Notes: generated from the sequence alone by a model not told the origin. Positions 24,905 to 34,174 are shown, counted from the first letter of the stretch. The stretch is DNA of 64,000 nucleotides from Pseudomonas sp. 10-1B (GCF_000935045.1 NZ_JYKS01000048.1:1-64000), one strand, 5' to 3'. Made by a program: numbers and translations.

Positions 24905-25726
24905 GTGAAGAGCGCCACCGACCAAGGCATCGCGCTGATCGAAGGCATGCTGCCCCAGGCCGATCAGGCGCGTCGTCAGCCGGTGTCCGCCGAGCACTTG
25001 ATGATCGGAATGCAGTGCGGCGGTTCTGATGGTTTCTCCGGACTCTCAGCCAACCCGGCGTTGGGCGCGGCGGTGGATATCCTGGTGCGCCATGGCGGCA
25101 CTGCGATTCTTTCTGAAACGTCGGAAATTTTCGGCGTCGAGCACACCCTGACTGCCCGTGCGGCCACTCCGGCGGTGGGTCGAAAGCTGATCGAGCGCAT
25201 CGAGTGGTGGCTGGAATACAACCGCGGGCGCGACACCCAGATCAACGGACGGGTCAGCCCTGGCAACAACGCCGGTGGCTTGGCCAACGTGTTGGAAAAG
25301 TCCTTGGGCGGCGCGAAGAAGGGCGGCAATGCGCTGCTGATGGATGTGTACGAATATGCCCACCCTGTAAAGACCCACGGTCTGGTGTTCATGGATACTC
25401 CCGGCTACGACCCGGTCTCGGCCACCGGCCAGATTGCTGGTGGCGCCAACCTGATTGCCTTCACCACCGGCCGCGGCTCGTGCTTCGGCTCGGTGCCGGC
25501 ACCGACCTTCAAGCTGGCCAGCAACTCGCCCATGTACCAGCGCATGAGCGACGACATGGACATCAACTGCGGGCAGATCATCGACGGCGACAAGACAATT
25601 GGCCAGATGGGCCAGGAAATCTTCGAGCGCCTGCTCGCCCATGCCTCGGGGGAGGCGACCAAGAGCGAGCTCAACGGCCTGGGCGAGGATGAATTCTGCC
25701 CGTGGCAGATAGGCGTGCTCTCCTGA
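24905..25726 (+). pseudogene. Galactarate/altronate dehydratase (GarD/UxaA family), 5'-truncated
   Basis: The 273-residue frame matches only the C-terminal half of GarD/UxaA dehydratases (usual length about 510). Readable family segments are MQCGGSDGFSG, ANPALGAAVDIL, GGTAILSETSEIFG, RVSPGNNAGGLANVLEKSLG and DTPGYDPVSATGQIAGG. The N-terminal SAF domain is missing. It joins head-to-head with the truncated IclR gene at about 24,900, so one deletion probably removed both 5' ends. The GTG at 24905 has no credible ribosome site. Confidence 0.78.
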
Positions 25727-25734
25727 CCCGGCCC

Positions 25735-25823
25735 CTTCGCGGCTAAAGCCGCTCCCACAGCGTCCACCTGATTCTCAGGGGCTGCACAACTCCCCCTGTG
25801 GGAGCGGGCGTGCCCGCGAAGAG
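25735..25823. repeat. Inverted REP pair
   Basis: CTTCGCGGCTAAAGCCGCTC (from 25735) and GAGCGGGCGTGCCCGCGAAG (to 25821) form inverted copies of the common P. putida REP. The inner parts CTCCCACAG and CTGTGGGAG are also complementary. It follows the dehydratase relic and may act as a terminator or recombination site. Confidence 0.75.
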
Positions 25824-25882
25824 GCCCTTCCAGACAACACAACGATAACGGCCAGCCTACAGTCCGGCCGAATGGACCAGTC

Positions 25883-26384
25883 ATGCACAAAAACAACAAT
25901 ATCCTGCCTGTCGCCTCACTGCTGTGCTTCACCCTCCCGGCCCACGCCGAAGGTTTCCTGGAGGACGGCCAGGCCTCCCTGAAGGCTCAGAACTTCTACC
26001 TCAACCGCGACTTCCGCGAAGACGCCGGCATCTCCAAGCCTGATCGGCACCGATGCCTATCTGACCAACTACATGATGGCCGCCGACTTCATGGAAACCG
26101 GAGAGCGCACCTGGCAGCTGCGCTATGCCTACGACTTTGTCGCCTTGGGTATTCCTGGGCTGACGTTCTCGAACCGCTATAACCATGCCGATCATGCCAA
26201 CCCGGCGACGTTCGGCGGGGAGGGGCGCGAGTGGGAGCGCGACACGGACCTTGGCTACACCTTCCAGTCCGGGCCACTGAAGAACCTCAACGTGTTGTGG
26301 CGCAATGCGGCCCTGCGTTCCAACTACCAACGCGATATCGATGAGAACCGGCTGATCGTGAGTTACACCCTGCCATTGTTCTGA
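25883..26384 (+). pseudogene. OprD-family porin with internal deletion and frameshift
   Basis: The first 53 codons encode a normal OprD start: a signal peptide, then AEGFLEDGQASLKAQNFYLNRDFR and GISKP. At about 26,036 the sequence jumps to LIGTDAYLTNYMMAADF in another frame and continues with a normal C-terminus (ERTWQLRYAYDFVALGIPGL to DENRLIVSYTLPLF). About 260 codons of the barrel are missing. The CA motif at 25889-25899 is intact. The product would be only a short frameshifted peptide. Confidence 0.85.
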
Positions 26385-26432
26385 GTTTACCGAGGTCACG
26401 TACGAGGAATGACTGCCAGTGATTGGCGGTAT

Positions 26433-26463
26433 GGCCGGCAAAGTATTATTGCCGGCCTTTTTT
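26433..26463 (+). terminator. Rho-independent terminator
   Basis: A 9-base-pair stem GGCCGGCAA / TTGCCGGCC with a 7-base loop is followed directly by TTTTTT. It ends transcription from the OprD relic and lies 73 bases past the end of the convergent LysR gene. Confidence 0.85.
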
Positions 26464-26535
26464 CGCCTGGGCCCTGAGGCCTCCGCGCTTCGGACTGAAT
26501 CTCCATCTGACGCGACAGGCTGTTCGACCTGCTGA

Positions 26536-27495
26536 TCAATGGGCATGCTTTTGTTGTTCGCGCACTGCTGCCATAAAGGTTTGCATCGCTGAGGAGTGGA
26601 CCCTGTTGCGTCGGGTGATCAGCCCATAGGGCGGTAGTCGAGGTTCCAACAGGATTGGCAGGACCGCGAGTAGGTGGCGTCCGGGATAGTCTTCGATCAC
26701 TGAACGCGGCGTGATACCGATCATGTCGGTCTGCTGCAGCAGTGACAACAGGGTCATGATTGAAGTGGTCTCTACAATGCTGTTAGGCAGGTCAATGCGG
26801 GCATTGTGAAACGCTTGATTGATGATGTTACGCATAGGGCTGGGCTGCTGTTGCAATATCCAGGTCATCTCCTGCAGCTCAGTCCAGGCAATTTTTTTCG
26901 CTTGGGCCAGAGGGTGCTGGGCGCCGGTGATCACGCATAGCTCCTCTTCTCCCAGGCTGTCGAACTGCAGGTCGTCGGTGCGCGCATTGCTGGGGATGCG
27001 GCCGAGCACCACGTCAAGCTGGTCCTGCTGCAGCGCCTGCACCAGCACGTCGCTGGTATCGACCTGCAGACTCATCGACAGGCGCGGATGGCTTTGCTTG
27101 AGGGTGGCGATGGTGCGCGTTAGCAGCCCTGAGGCCAGGGCCGGAATGGCGCCGATGGTAACCCGGCCGAGGTTGCCGGACTCGAGGGCGACCATCTCTT
27201 CGCGCATGCCGGACAACTCGGCGAAGATCATTCGTGCGTAGTAGATCAGCGTCTCGCCGAACGGCGTGGCACGCATGCCGCGGGCCAGGCGCTCGAACAG
27301 CTCGACGCCGAGCAGGTCCTCGGCCTCGTGCAGCATCTTGGTCGCGGCAGGCTGGGTCATGCCGATCTCCTCGGCTGCCCGGCGCAGCGAGCCCAGTTCG
27401 TCCAGAGCCAGCATCAGGCGCAGTTGCCGCAAGCGCAGGCGGCTGTGGATGATGTTGGCGTCGGGGATGCGGGACATGGTCTGGCTCGTGGTCAT
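26536..27495 (-). CDS. LysR-family regulator (sugar-acid cluster)
   Basis: A 319-residue LysR protein with an N-terminal helix-turn-helix (LRLMLALDELGSLRRAAEEIG, TQPAATKMLHEAEDLLG, LFERLARGMRATPFGETL) and a LysR substrate domain. It resembles the GbpR/GalR-type subgroup that controls sugar-acid genes. The start is not certain: 27495 and 27477 lack good ribosome sites. It lies downstream of the TctCBA genes on the same strand, 77 bases past tctA, and is the obvious candidate to bind the elements at 30738-30776 and 35588-35614. Confidence 0.8.
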   Translation of the reverse strand: MTTSQTMSRIPDANIIHSRLRLRQLRLMLALDELGSLRRAAEEIGMTQPAATKMLHEAEDLLGVELFERLARGMRATPFGETLIYYARMIFAELSGMREEMVALESGNLGRVTIGAIPALASGLLTRTIATLKQSHPRLSMSLQVDTSDVLVQALQQDQLDVVLGRIPSNARTDDLQFDSLGEEELCVITGAQHPLAQAKKIAWTELQEMTWILQQQPSPMRNIINQAFHNARIDLPNSIVETTSIMTLLSLLQQTDMIGITPRSVIEDYPGRHLLAVLPILLEPRLPPYGLITRRNRVHSSAMQTFMAAVREQQKHAH

Positions 27496-27572
27496 AGAGG
27501 TGGCCAAGATTGACAAGAAATGGACGAGGACGCCAGCAGCGGGGCAGGTAGCGCCCCCGCTGCTGGCCCATT

Positions 27573-29096
27573 TCAGGCGGTACGGCGTGCCAGGTGGCGG
27601 CCGACGCTGGCACGCAGCCCGGCGATGGCCCTGGCCAGCAACGGCCAGCACAGCATCACCAGTGCCGCGCCGGTCAGGCTGCCGACCAGCGGGTTGGACC
27701 AGAAGATCGACAGTTGCCCGTCGGAAAACAGCATCGACTGGCGGAAGGCGTCTTCGGCCTTGTCACCCAATACGGCGGCCAGTACCAGCGGTGCGATCGG
27801 GTAACCGAGCTTCTTGAACAGGTAGCCCAAGGCGCCGAACACCAGCATCAGGCCCACGTCGGTCATCGAGTTGTGCACCGAGTAGGCGCCGATGGCGCAG
27901 ACCATGATGATGATCGGCGCGATGATCGAGAACGGGATACGCAGGATCGAGGCGAACAGCGGCACTGTCGCCAGCACCACGATCAGGCTGACGACGTTGC
28001 CCAGGTACATGCTAGCGATCAGCCCCCAGACGAAATCGTGCTGCTCGACGAACAGCGTCGGCCCTGGGTGCAGGCCCCAGATCATCAAGCCGCCGAGCAT
28101 CACCGCCGCGGTCGCCGAACCCGGGATGCCCAGCGTCAGCATCGGCAGCAAGGCACTGGTGCCGGCGCTGTGGTCGGCGGTTTCCGGAGCGATCACACCT
28201 TCCACTTCGCCATTGCCGAAGCGCTCGCGGTTCTTCGAGAACCGCCGCGCCAGGCTGTAGCTCATGAACGACGCCGCGGTCGGGCCGCCGGGGGTGACGC
28301 CCATCCAGCAGCCGACCAGGGCACTGCGCAGCCAGGTCAGCCAGTAGCGCGGCAGCTTGGCCCAGGTGCGTAGGATCACCATCGGCGTGATGCGCGCCCG
28401 CTCTCCACGGAACACCAGGCCTTCCTCCACCGTGCAGAGAATTTCGCCGATGCCGAACAGGCCGATGACAGCAACCTCGAAGCTCAAGCCGGACAGCAGC
28501 CAGGGCTGGTCGAAGGTCAGGCGCAGCTCACCGGACACCGTGTCCATGCCGACCGCGGCCATGCCAAAGCCGATCATCATCGCTACCACGGTCTTCAATG
28601 GAGGGTTCTTGCTCAGGCCGATGAAGGTGCAGAACGCCAGCAGGTAGACTGCGAAGAACTCCGGCGAGCTGAACGCCATGGCGAAGCTGGCGATATGCGT
28701 GGACAGGAAGGTCAGCAATAGTACGCCGACCAGAGCACCGAGCAGCGCCGAGGTGAACGCGGCCGTTAGCGCTTCGCCGGCCTGGCCGTTGCGCGCCATC
28801 GGGTAGCCGTCGAAGGTGGTCGCCACCGAGGATGGCTCACCCGGGATGTTGAACAGGATCGAAGTGATCGAACCGCCGAACAACGCCCCCCAGTACATGC
28901 ACGACAGCAGGATGATCGCCGACACCGGCTCCATGGTGAAGGTCAGCGGCAGCAGCAGGGCCACGCCGTTCGGTGCACCCAACCCCGGCAGCACGCCGAC
29001 CAAGATGCCCAGCAGCACGCCGACCACCATCAGCCCGAGGTGATGGGCGGTGAGAATCAGGCTCATGCCCTGCATCAACGAATCAATTTCGCTCAT
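27573..29096 (-). CDS. tctA: Tripartite tricarboxylate transporter large permease (TctA)
   Basis: A 507-residue protein with about twelve membrane segments and the TctA signatures GVLPGLGAPNGVALLLPLT, SCMYWGALFGGSITSILFNIPGEP and GVTPGGPTAASFMSY. It forms the main translocation subunit of a TTT-family secondary importer for carboxylates. The start overlaps the tctB stop by ATGA. With TctC and TctB it makes a complete system; the cluster suggests an aldonate or other sugar-acid substrate rather than tricarboxylate. Confidence 0.92.
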   Translation of the reverse strand: MSEIDSLMQGMSLILTAHHLGLMVVGVLLGILVGVLPGLGAPNGVALLLPLTFTMEPVSAIILLSCMYWGALFGGSITSILFNIPGEPSSVATTFDGYPMARNGQAGEALTAAFTSALLGALVGVLLLTFLSTHIASFAMAFSSPEFFAVYLLAFCTFIGLSKNPPLKTVVAMMIGFGMAAVGMDTVSGELRLTFDQPWLLSGLSFEVAVIGLFGIGEILCTVEEGLVFRGERARITPMVILRTWAKLPRYWLTWLRSALVGCWMGVTPGGPTAASFMSYSLARRFSKNRERFGNGEVEGVIAPETADHSAGTSALLPMLTLGIPGSATAAVMLGGLMIWGLHPGPTLFVEQHDFVWGLIASMYLGNVVSLIVVLATVPLFASILRIPFSIIAPIIIMVCAIGAYSVHNSMTDVGLMLVFGALGYLFKKLGYPIAPLVLAAVLGDKAEDAFRQSMLFSDGQLSIFWSNPLVGSLTGAALVMLCWPLLARAIAGLRASVGRHLARRTA

Positions 29097-29623
29097 GGCC
29101 GCAGCCCTCCCAGGTAGGTTGCCAGCTCACCCAGCACACCGGTCTCCAGCGGCACCTTGAACCACACGGCAAAGATGAGGTAGCTGGCCAATGCCGCGCC
29201 GCAGGCGACCAGGGCGATGGTCAGGCGGCCATGGCCCTGGCCAGCCTTGCGCGCGCGCCACATGAACCAGGCGATGAACAGCACTGAGGCCAGGTAGATG
29301 CCGGCGAACGGCATGGCGGCGACATAGGCGGCGATCGGCAGGAACACCGCCAGTACCTGGCGGAACGCCTGACGGCCGACGAATATCTCAGCCATGGCTT
29401 GCCGGCGCAGCAGCGCCAGCAACAGGTTGCCCAGGCTGGCGCAGCTCAGCAGCAGGCCGATGTAGAAGGGGAAGTAGCCAGCTTCAGGGCCGGTATCGCC
29501 CCAGCCGATGCCGATGGCCAGGCTGCCGTGCATGACGATGCCACCTAGCGCGGCGGTGAACAGCGCCAGACCAATCTCCACCCATCGGGTGGTGACCAGC
29601 GGCTTATCCGCAGTCGTGTTCAT
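29093..29623 (-). CDS. tctB: Tripartite tricarboxylate transporter small permease (TctB)
   Basis: A 176-residue membrane protein with four hydrophobic segments and the TctB segment GDTGPEAGYFPFYIGLLL. The start at 29623 has GGGAGAGC upstream. It lies 20 bases after tctC and is coupled to tctA by ATGA. Confidence 0.88.
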   Translation of the reverse strand: MNTTADKPLVTTRWVEIGLALFTAALGGIVMHGSLAIGIGWGDTGPEAGYFPFYIGLLLSCASLGNLLLALLRRQAMAEIFVGRQAFRQVLAVFLPIAAYVAAMPFAGIYLASVLFIAWFMWRARKAGQGHGRLTIALVACGAALASYLIFAVWFKVPLETGVLGELATYLGGLRP

Positions 29624-29643
29624 GATGCTCTCCCTCGCGCCGT

Positions 29644-30657
29644 TCACTGGCGCAGCCAGCCGGCATCCTTGAACAGCGGGATGACCCGCGCACGGTCCTG
29701 CTCGATGTAGCTCACCAGCGCCGGGCCTTCGAGGAAGGTCGGGGCCAGCGCCGAACGCTCGACATAGGCCTTGAACTCGGGGGTCTGGCTGACCTTGCGC
29801 AGCAGTTCGACGTAGAAGCCACGTTGCTCGTCGTTGACGCCGCCAGGCAGGAACACCGTGCGCGGGAAGCGGTACTGGTCTATGCCCAGGCCCTGCTCAT
29901 GGCAGGTGGGGATATCGGCCCAGGCCTGTTCGGCGGTGACTTTCTCTTGGTAGATCATGCGCTCACGGCTGAACACACACAGCGGCCGGACCTGGCCTGC
30001 GCGCCATTGGCTGAGGCTTTCGGCGGGGTTGTTGAGGTTGGCGGCGATGTGCTTGCCGGCCAGCTGGATCGAGGCTTCGCTACCGCTCTTGAACGGGATG
30101 TAGGTGAGCTTGCTGCCGACCTGTTGGCCGATCATCAAGGCCAGGGTCTGGTCGACATCCTTGGACTGGCTGCCGCCGAAACGCAGCTTGTTGCTGCCGT
30201 CGGCCAGTGTGCCCTTGAACGCGGTCGCGTCGGCCCAAGGGGCGTCCTGGTAAGTCCAGAGGATGAAGTCGTCTTCGGCGACCGCTGCCACCGGGGTCAG
30301 GTCGGTCCACTGGTAACCGAGCTTGGCCACCAGTGGCAACAGGTAGACGTTGTTGGTGCCGATCACCAGCTTGTGCGCGTCGCCCTGGGCCAGCTTCATG
30401 TCAAGGAAGGCTTCGGCACCGTTGCCGCCACCCTTGTTCAGGACCACAGTGTTGACGTCTAGCAGGTGGTGCTGGCTGATCGCCGATTGAATCAGCCTGG
30501 CCAACTGGTCGGTACCACCGCCGGGGCCACCGGCGACAACGATCTCCACGTTCTTCTCGGGTTTCCAGGCCTCGGCGAGGGCGGGCAGGGCACTGGCGCA
30601 GAACAGACTGCAGCCGGCCAGGAACGACGACAGGTGACGCGCGTAGGCATATCGCAT
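29644..30657 (-). CDS. tctC: Tripartite tricarboxylate transporter binding protein (TctC)
   Basis: A 337-residue periplasmic solute-binding protein. The signal peptide covers residues 1 to about 29 (cleavage near ALPALAEA). The mature part begins WKPEKNVEIVVAGGPGGGTDQLAR, the usual TctC opening, and has a VDQTLALMIG and PFKSGSEA core. It is the first gene of tctCBA, with the start at 30657 preceded by AAGAGG. The promoter lies in the 229-base gap shared with the divergent MFS gene and contains the conserved 27-bp element. Confidence 0.9.
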   Translation of the reverse strand: MRYAYARHLSSFLAGCSLFCASALPALAEAWKPEKNVEIVVAGGPGGGTDQLARLIQSAISQHHLLDVNTVVLNKGGGNGAEAFLDMKLAQGDAHKLVIGTNNVYLLPLVAKLGYQWTDLTPVAAVAEDDFILWTYQDAPWADATAFKGTLADGSNKLRFGGSQSKDVDQTLALMIGQQVGSKLTYIPFKSGSEASIQLAGKHIAANLNNPAESLSQWRAGQVRPLCVFSRERMIYQEKVTAEQAWADIPTCHEQGLGIDQYRFPRTVFLPGGVNDEQRGFYVELLRKVSQTPEFKAYVERSALAPTFLEGPALVSYIEQDRARVIPLFKDAGWLRQ

Positions 30658-30737
30658 GGGGGTGACCTCTTTGTTGTCTTTGTTATGGGTCAACGGAGTG
30701 TGCGAAGGGTGGCGATAAGCGTCTACTCAAAATTCCC

Positions 30738-30764
30738 TATACATCGATAGCCCAGGGTTATACC
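30738..30764 (-). promoter_or_regulatory. Conserved 27-bp regulatory element, copy 1 (tctC side)
   Basis: Read on the minus strand this stretch matches 23 of 27 positions of 35588-35614 read on the plus strand, with an identical core GGCTATCGATG. Both copies point towards the genes they precede. It lies 81-107 bases upstream of tctC. Confidence 0.68.
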
Positions 30765-30776
30765 TGAGCGATAACC
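30756..30776. promoter_or_regulatory. LysR-type operator GGTTAT-N9-ATAACC
   Basis: A perfect 6-9-6 inverted repeat of 21 bases, as expected for a LysR recognition site, lies in the divergent tctC/MFS promoter. It overlaps the conserved element at 30738. A further GGTTATC half-site is at 30812-30818. Confidence 0.6.
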
Positions 30777-30860
30777 ACAGGAAATGGCTCTATGAGTAGT
30801 TTTGATTAGACGGTTATCGTTGCCGTATCCATAGTTGCCGAGCTGGAATCACCGAATCAC

Positions 30861-30872
30861 AACAATAACAAA
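30861..30872 (+). promoter_or_regulatory. Putative Hfq/Crc CA motif, MFS leader
   Basis: AACAATAACAAA lies 15 bases before the MFS start, adjoining the ribosome site, and holds overlapping AANAANAA matches. Confidence 0.5.
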
Positions 30873-30886
30873 CAGAGGTACCTCCC

Positions 30887-32212
30887 ATGGCTCAGGCACA
30901 ATCTGCCGTGCTTAACGCCGGGCATTCGGCCGAAAAGGCCACCGCCCTGAAAGCCAGCAACGTTCGCTGGCGCATCTTCGCCATCATCTTTGCGCTCACG
31001 GTGATCAACCTGATCGACCGTGTCTCCCTTTCCATCGCCATGCCCACCATCGCAGCCGAGTTCGAGCTGACGCCAAGCATGCAGGGGCTGATCCTGAGTA
31101 GCTTCTTCTGGGCCTATGCCTTGCTGCAGATCCCCGGCGGCTGGCTAATTGACCGCTACGGACCGCGTAGGGTGATCGGCTGGTCGACTGGACTATGGGG
31201 CACCTTCCAGACCCTGGCGGCCTTCGCCACTGGTGGCCTGTCATTGATGTTCGCCCGGGTCGCGCTAGGCGCTGCCGAGGCGCCACTGTTCCCGTCGGGC
31301 GGCAAGCTCAATTCGCTGTGGCTCGGTGCCAACGAGCGCAGCCGCGGGGCGGTGCTGATGGACTGCGGTGGCCCGTTGGGCGCTGCCTTGGGCGGGCTGA
31401 TCATCGCTTACCTGATCGCCGTGCTCGGCTCCTGGCGCATCGCCTTCTTCGTCGCAGGCATCGCGACCTTGGCCATGGCCTGGCTGGCCTGGCACTACCT
31501 GCGCGACAACCCCGCCGAACACCCCGCGGTCAACCAGGCCGAGCTGGACAAGATCAACCAGGGGTGTGCCGTGCCGCTGGCCGACATCGCACGGCAAGGC
31601 ACCAAGGGGCTGGGCATTGCCGCGCGGTCGCTGGCGGGCATCCTGCTCGGCCGCGCCAGTTGGGCCATGGTGTTCTTCGGCCTGCTGACCTGGGGGCCGA
31701 GCTACCTGGCCCACGCTCGCGGCTTCGATATCAAGGGCATCGGCGCTGCCACGTTCATCATCTTCCTGTGTGGTGCGCTGGGTTCGCTGGTCGGTGGTTT
31801 CCTGTGCGACCTGCTGATTCGCAAGGGCGTGCGCCGTGGCCTTGCTGCCAAGGGCCTGCTGACCTTGTCCGGCCTGGTGGCACTGTGCGCCTTCCTGTTG
31901 CTGCCAGGCCTGAGCGACGCCTACGCTGCCGTCGCGCTCCTGTCGCTGACCGCCTTCTTCCTGATGTGGGGCAGCCTGTACTGGAGCTTCCCGGCGCTGC
32001 TCGCCGCACCGTCGCGGGTCGGTCTGATCGGCGGCGTGATGAACTTGGCCGGCAGCCTGGGCGGCATTGTCGTGCCGATCCTGGTGGGCGTGCTGCTGCA
32101 GCACCTGGGGGGTTACCCGGCAGTGCTCGGCTTCTTTGCCCTGTGCTCGGCGCTGTTCATCGTCGGCACCCTGTTGATTTCGCTGGACAAGACCGAGGTG
32201 AACCATGGCTGA
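30887..32212 (+). CDS. MFS sugar-acid:H+ symporter (ACS family)
   Basis: A 441-residue transporter with twelve helices, of the anion:cation symporter type used for glucarate, galactonate and similar acids. It has NLIDRVSLSIAMP in helix 1, GGWLIDRYGPRRVIGW after helix 2, GAAEAPLFPSGGKLNSLW in helix 4 and MNLAGSLGGIVVPILVG late. The start at 30887 follows CAGAGG. Its stop overlaps the amidohydrolase start by 8 bases. With TctCBA it gives the cluster two independent importers, perhaps for the acid and a lactone or dimer. Confidence 0.88.
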   Translation: MAQAQSAVLNAGHSAEKATALKASNVRWRIFAIIFALTVINLIDRVSLSIAMPTIAAEFELTPSMQGLILSSFFWAYALLQIPGGWLIDRYGPRRVIGWSTGLWGTFQTLAAFATGGLSLMFARVALGAAEAPLFPSGGKLNSLWLGANERSRGAVLMDCGGPLGAALGGLIIAYLIAVLGSWRIAFFVAGIATLAMAWLAWHYLRDNPAEHPAVNQAELDKINQGCAVPLADIARQGTKGLGIAARSLAGILLGRASWAMVFFGLLTWGPSYLAHARGFDIKGIGAATFIIFLCGALGSLVGGFLCDLLIRKGVRRGLAAKGLLTLSGLVALCAFLLLPGLSDAYAAVALLSLTAFFLMWGSLYWSFPALLAAPSRVGLIGGVMNLAGSLGGIVVPILVGVLLQHLGGYPAVLGFFALCSALFIVGTLLISLDKTEVNHG

Positions 32213-33164
32213 GCTGTACGACGGGCCGATCGTCGATGCCCATCATCATTTCTGGGACCCTGCCAACAACCCCCATCCGTGGCTGTCGGGCAATGAGAAC
32301 ATCCCGTTCCGTTACGGTGACTACAGCGCCATCAAGCGCCGTTATTTCCCCCAGGACTATTTTGCCGATGCCGGCACGCATAAGGTGGTCGAGACGGTGT
32401 ATGTGGAAACCGAATGGGACCCACGCGACCCGATTGGCGAAACCCGCTTCATCCACACCCTGGCCGCGCGCTATGGCGCGCCCAACGCGGTGGTCGCCCA
32501 GGCCTGGCTGCACGCCACCGATGCCGCCGACGTTATCGCTGCCCAGGCAAGCTTCGAGCGGGTGCGTAGTGTTCGCCACAAGCCTGGTGGGCCGGCGCAC
32601 CCCGGCGAAGTGGGGCGCTCGCGTACCTTGATGAGCGATGAGCAATGGCGCCGGGGCTATGCCGAACTGGGGCGCCACGACCTGCACTTCGACTTGCAGA
32701 CGCCGTGGTGGAACCTCGCTGAAGCCGCACAGCTGGCCCGCGACTTTCCCGACACCCTGCTGATTCTCAACCACGCCGGGCTGCCTTCGGACCGCAGCTG
32801 GCAGGGCCTGGCCAACTGGCAGGAGGCCATGGCGCGCTTCGCCGAGTGCGCCAACGTCGTGGTGAAGATATCTGGCATCGGCGTAGCTGGCACGCCATGG
32901 CGCGCGGAGGACAACGCCTGGATCGTACGCCAGGTGATCGAACTGTTCGGCAGCGAACGGGCGATGTTCGCCAGCAACTTTCCGGTCGATGGCCTGTGCG
33001 GCAGCTTCGATGACATTTATGGCGGTTTCAAGCGCATCGTCGCCGACCTGCCGCGCGCGGCCCAGGAACAGCTTTTCTACCGCAATGCACGGCGCATCTA
33101 CCGCACCGTGCCCGACACCTTGCGCCACGCCCAGGCGTCGGCTGACATGAGGACACCCGCATGA
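32205..33164 (+). CDS. Amidohydrolase-family lactonase-like protein
   Basis: A 319-residue TIM-barrel protein of the amidohydrolase 2 type (the family of sugar lactonases and decarboxylases). Metal ligands are readable in VDAHHHFWDP, VETVYVETEW, LNHAGLP and the final ASNFPVDG aspartate. It is translationally coupled to the MFS gene and overlaps the pdxA-like gene by ATGA. In a sugar-acid cluster the likely job is opening a 1,4- or 1,5-lactone to the aldonate; this is inference from family and neighbours. Confidence 0.78.
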   Translation: MAELYDGPIVDAHHHFWDPANNPHPWLSGNENIPFRYGDYSAIKRRYFPQDYFADAGTHKVVETVYVETEWDPRDPIGETRFIHTLAARYGAPNAVVAQAWLHATDAADVIAAQASFERVRSVRHKPGGPAHPGEVGRSRTLMSDEQWRRGYAELGRHDLHFDLQTPWWNLAEAAQLARDFPDTLLILNHAGLPSDRSWQGLANWQEAMARFAECANVVVKISGIGVAGTPWRAEDNAWIVRQVIELFGSERAMFASNFPVDGLCGSFDDIYGGFKRIVADLPRAAQEQLFYRNARRIYRTVPDTLRHAQASADMRTPA

Positions 33165-34174
33165 GCAAACAACCCCTCCCGCGCCTGGCCATGGTGCTGG
33201 GTGACCCGGCCGGTATCGGTCCTGAGCTGATCGCCCGCCTGCTGGCCGAGCCCGAGGTACGCAGCAAGGCGCATGTGGTACTGATCGCCGACGAGCAGGA
33301 GCTGCGCCGTGGCATGCAGATTGCCGGGTGCGAATTTCCCTATCGGCGTATCGACGCGCTGGCGTCATTGGACTTCAGCGACGATACGCCGGTGCTGTTC
33401 GGCTATCATGGTGACGCCCAGGGTTCCTTCCCACGCAGCGAGGCCAGCGTGGTCGGCGGGCGCTACAGTCTGGACACGCTGGCGGTGGCGCTGGAGCTGA
33501 CCCAGGCGGGCAAGACCGACGCCATCCTGTTCGGCCCCTTGAACAAAACCTCGCTGCACATGGCCGGGATGGGTCACAGCGATGAACTGCACTGGTTTGC
33601 CGAGCGCCTGAATTTCGCCGGGCCGTTCTGTGAGTTCAACGTGCTCGATGCATTGTGGACCTCACGGGTGACCTCGCACGTGGCCCTGGCCGAGGTGCCG
33701 GGCCTGCTCAGCCAGCAGCGAGTGCTCGAGGCCATCGGCCTGATCGATACCGCGCTCAAACGCAGCGGCCTTGAGCGACCACGCATCGGTGTCTGCGGCC
33801 TGAACCCCCACAACGGCGACAACGGCAGCTTCGGCCGCGAAGAGCTGGACATCATCGGCCCGGCCGTACAGCGGGCACGGGAGCAAGGCATCGATGCCGA
33901 TGGCCCGTATCCGGGCGACACCATCTTCCTCAAGGTACAGGGCGATGCCCAGGCCTTCGACGCGGTGGTGACCATGTATCACGACCAAGGCCAGATCGCC
34001 ATCAAGCTGATGGGCTTCTCCCGTGGCGTGACCGTACAGGGTGGCCTGCCTATCCCCATCACCACCCCGGCCCACGGTACTGCCTTCGACATCGCAGGCC
34101 TCGGCAAGGCCAATGTCGGTGCCACCCGACAGGCGTTCGAGATTGCCTGCCGCATGGGGCGCAACGCCCGCTGA
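33161..34174 (+). CDS. PdxA-family dehydrogenase (PdxA2-like)
   Basis: A 337-residue protein of the 4-hydroxythreonine-4-phosphate dehydrogenase family. It opens with MVLGDPAGIGPELIAR and has GPLNKTSLHMAGMGHSDEL, GLNPHNGDNGSFG and the metal-binding MYHDQGQIAIKLMGF. Accessory PdxA copies in sugar-acid clusters act on 4-phosphoerythronate or related acids rather than in vitamin B6 synthesis. No kinase of the DUF1537 type that usually accompanies them is present, so the substrate here is open. The start overlaps the previous gene by ATGA. Confidence 0.8.
   Translation: MSKQPLPRLAMVLGDPAGIGPELIARLLAEPEVRSKAHVVLIADEQELRRGMQIAGCEFPYRRIDALASLDFSDDTPVLFGYHGDAQGSFPRSEASVVGGRYSLDTLAVALELTQAGKTDAILFGPLNKTSLHMAGMGHSDELHWFAERLNFAGPFCEFNVLDALWTSRVTSHVALAEVPGLLSQQRVLEAIGLIDTALKRSGLERPRIGVCGLNPHNGDNGSFGREELDIIGPAVQRAREQGIDADGPYPGDTIFLKVQGDAQAFDAVVTMYHDQGQIAIKLMGFSRGVTVQGGLPIPITTPAHGTAFDIAGLGKANVGATRQAFEIACRMGRNAR

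Noticed and set aside
24910-24997. IclR-like string HRLTTRLIGLGQ at the start of the truncated regulator frame
   Set aside because: It resembles the end of an IclR helix-turn-helix, but it is the exact antisense of a well-conserved GarD segment (GIALIEGMLPQADQARRQ). It is more likely chance than true IclR sequence.
31195-32631. A 478-codon open frame on the plus strand
   Set aside because: Out-of-frame shadow of the MFS and amidohydrolase genes; the Arg/Pro/Gly-rich product has no motif.
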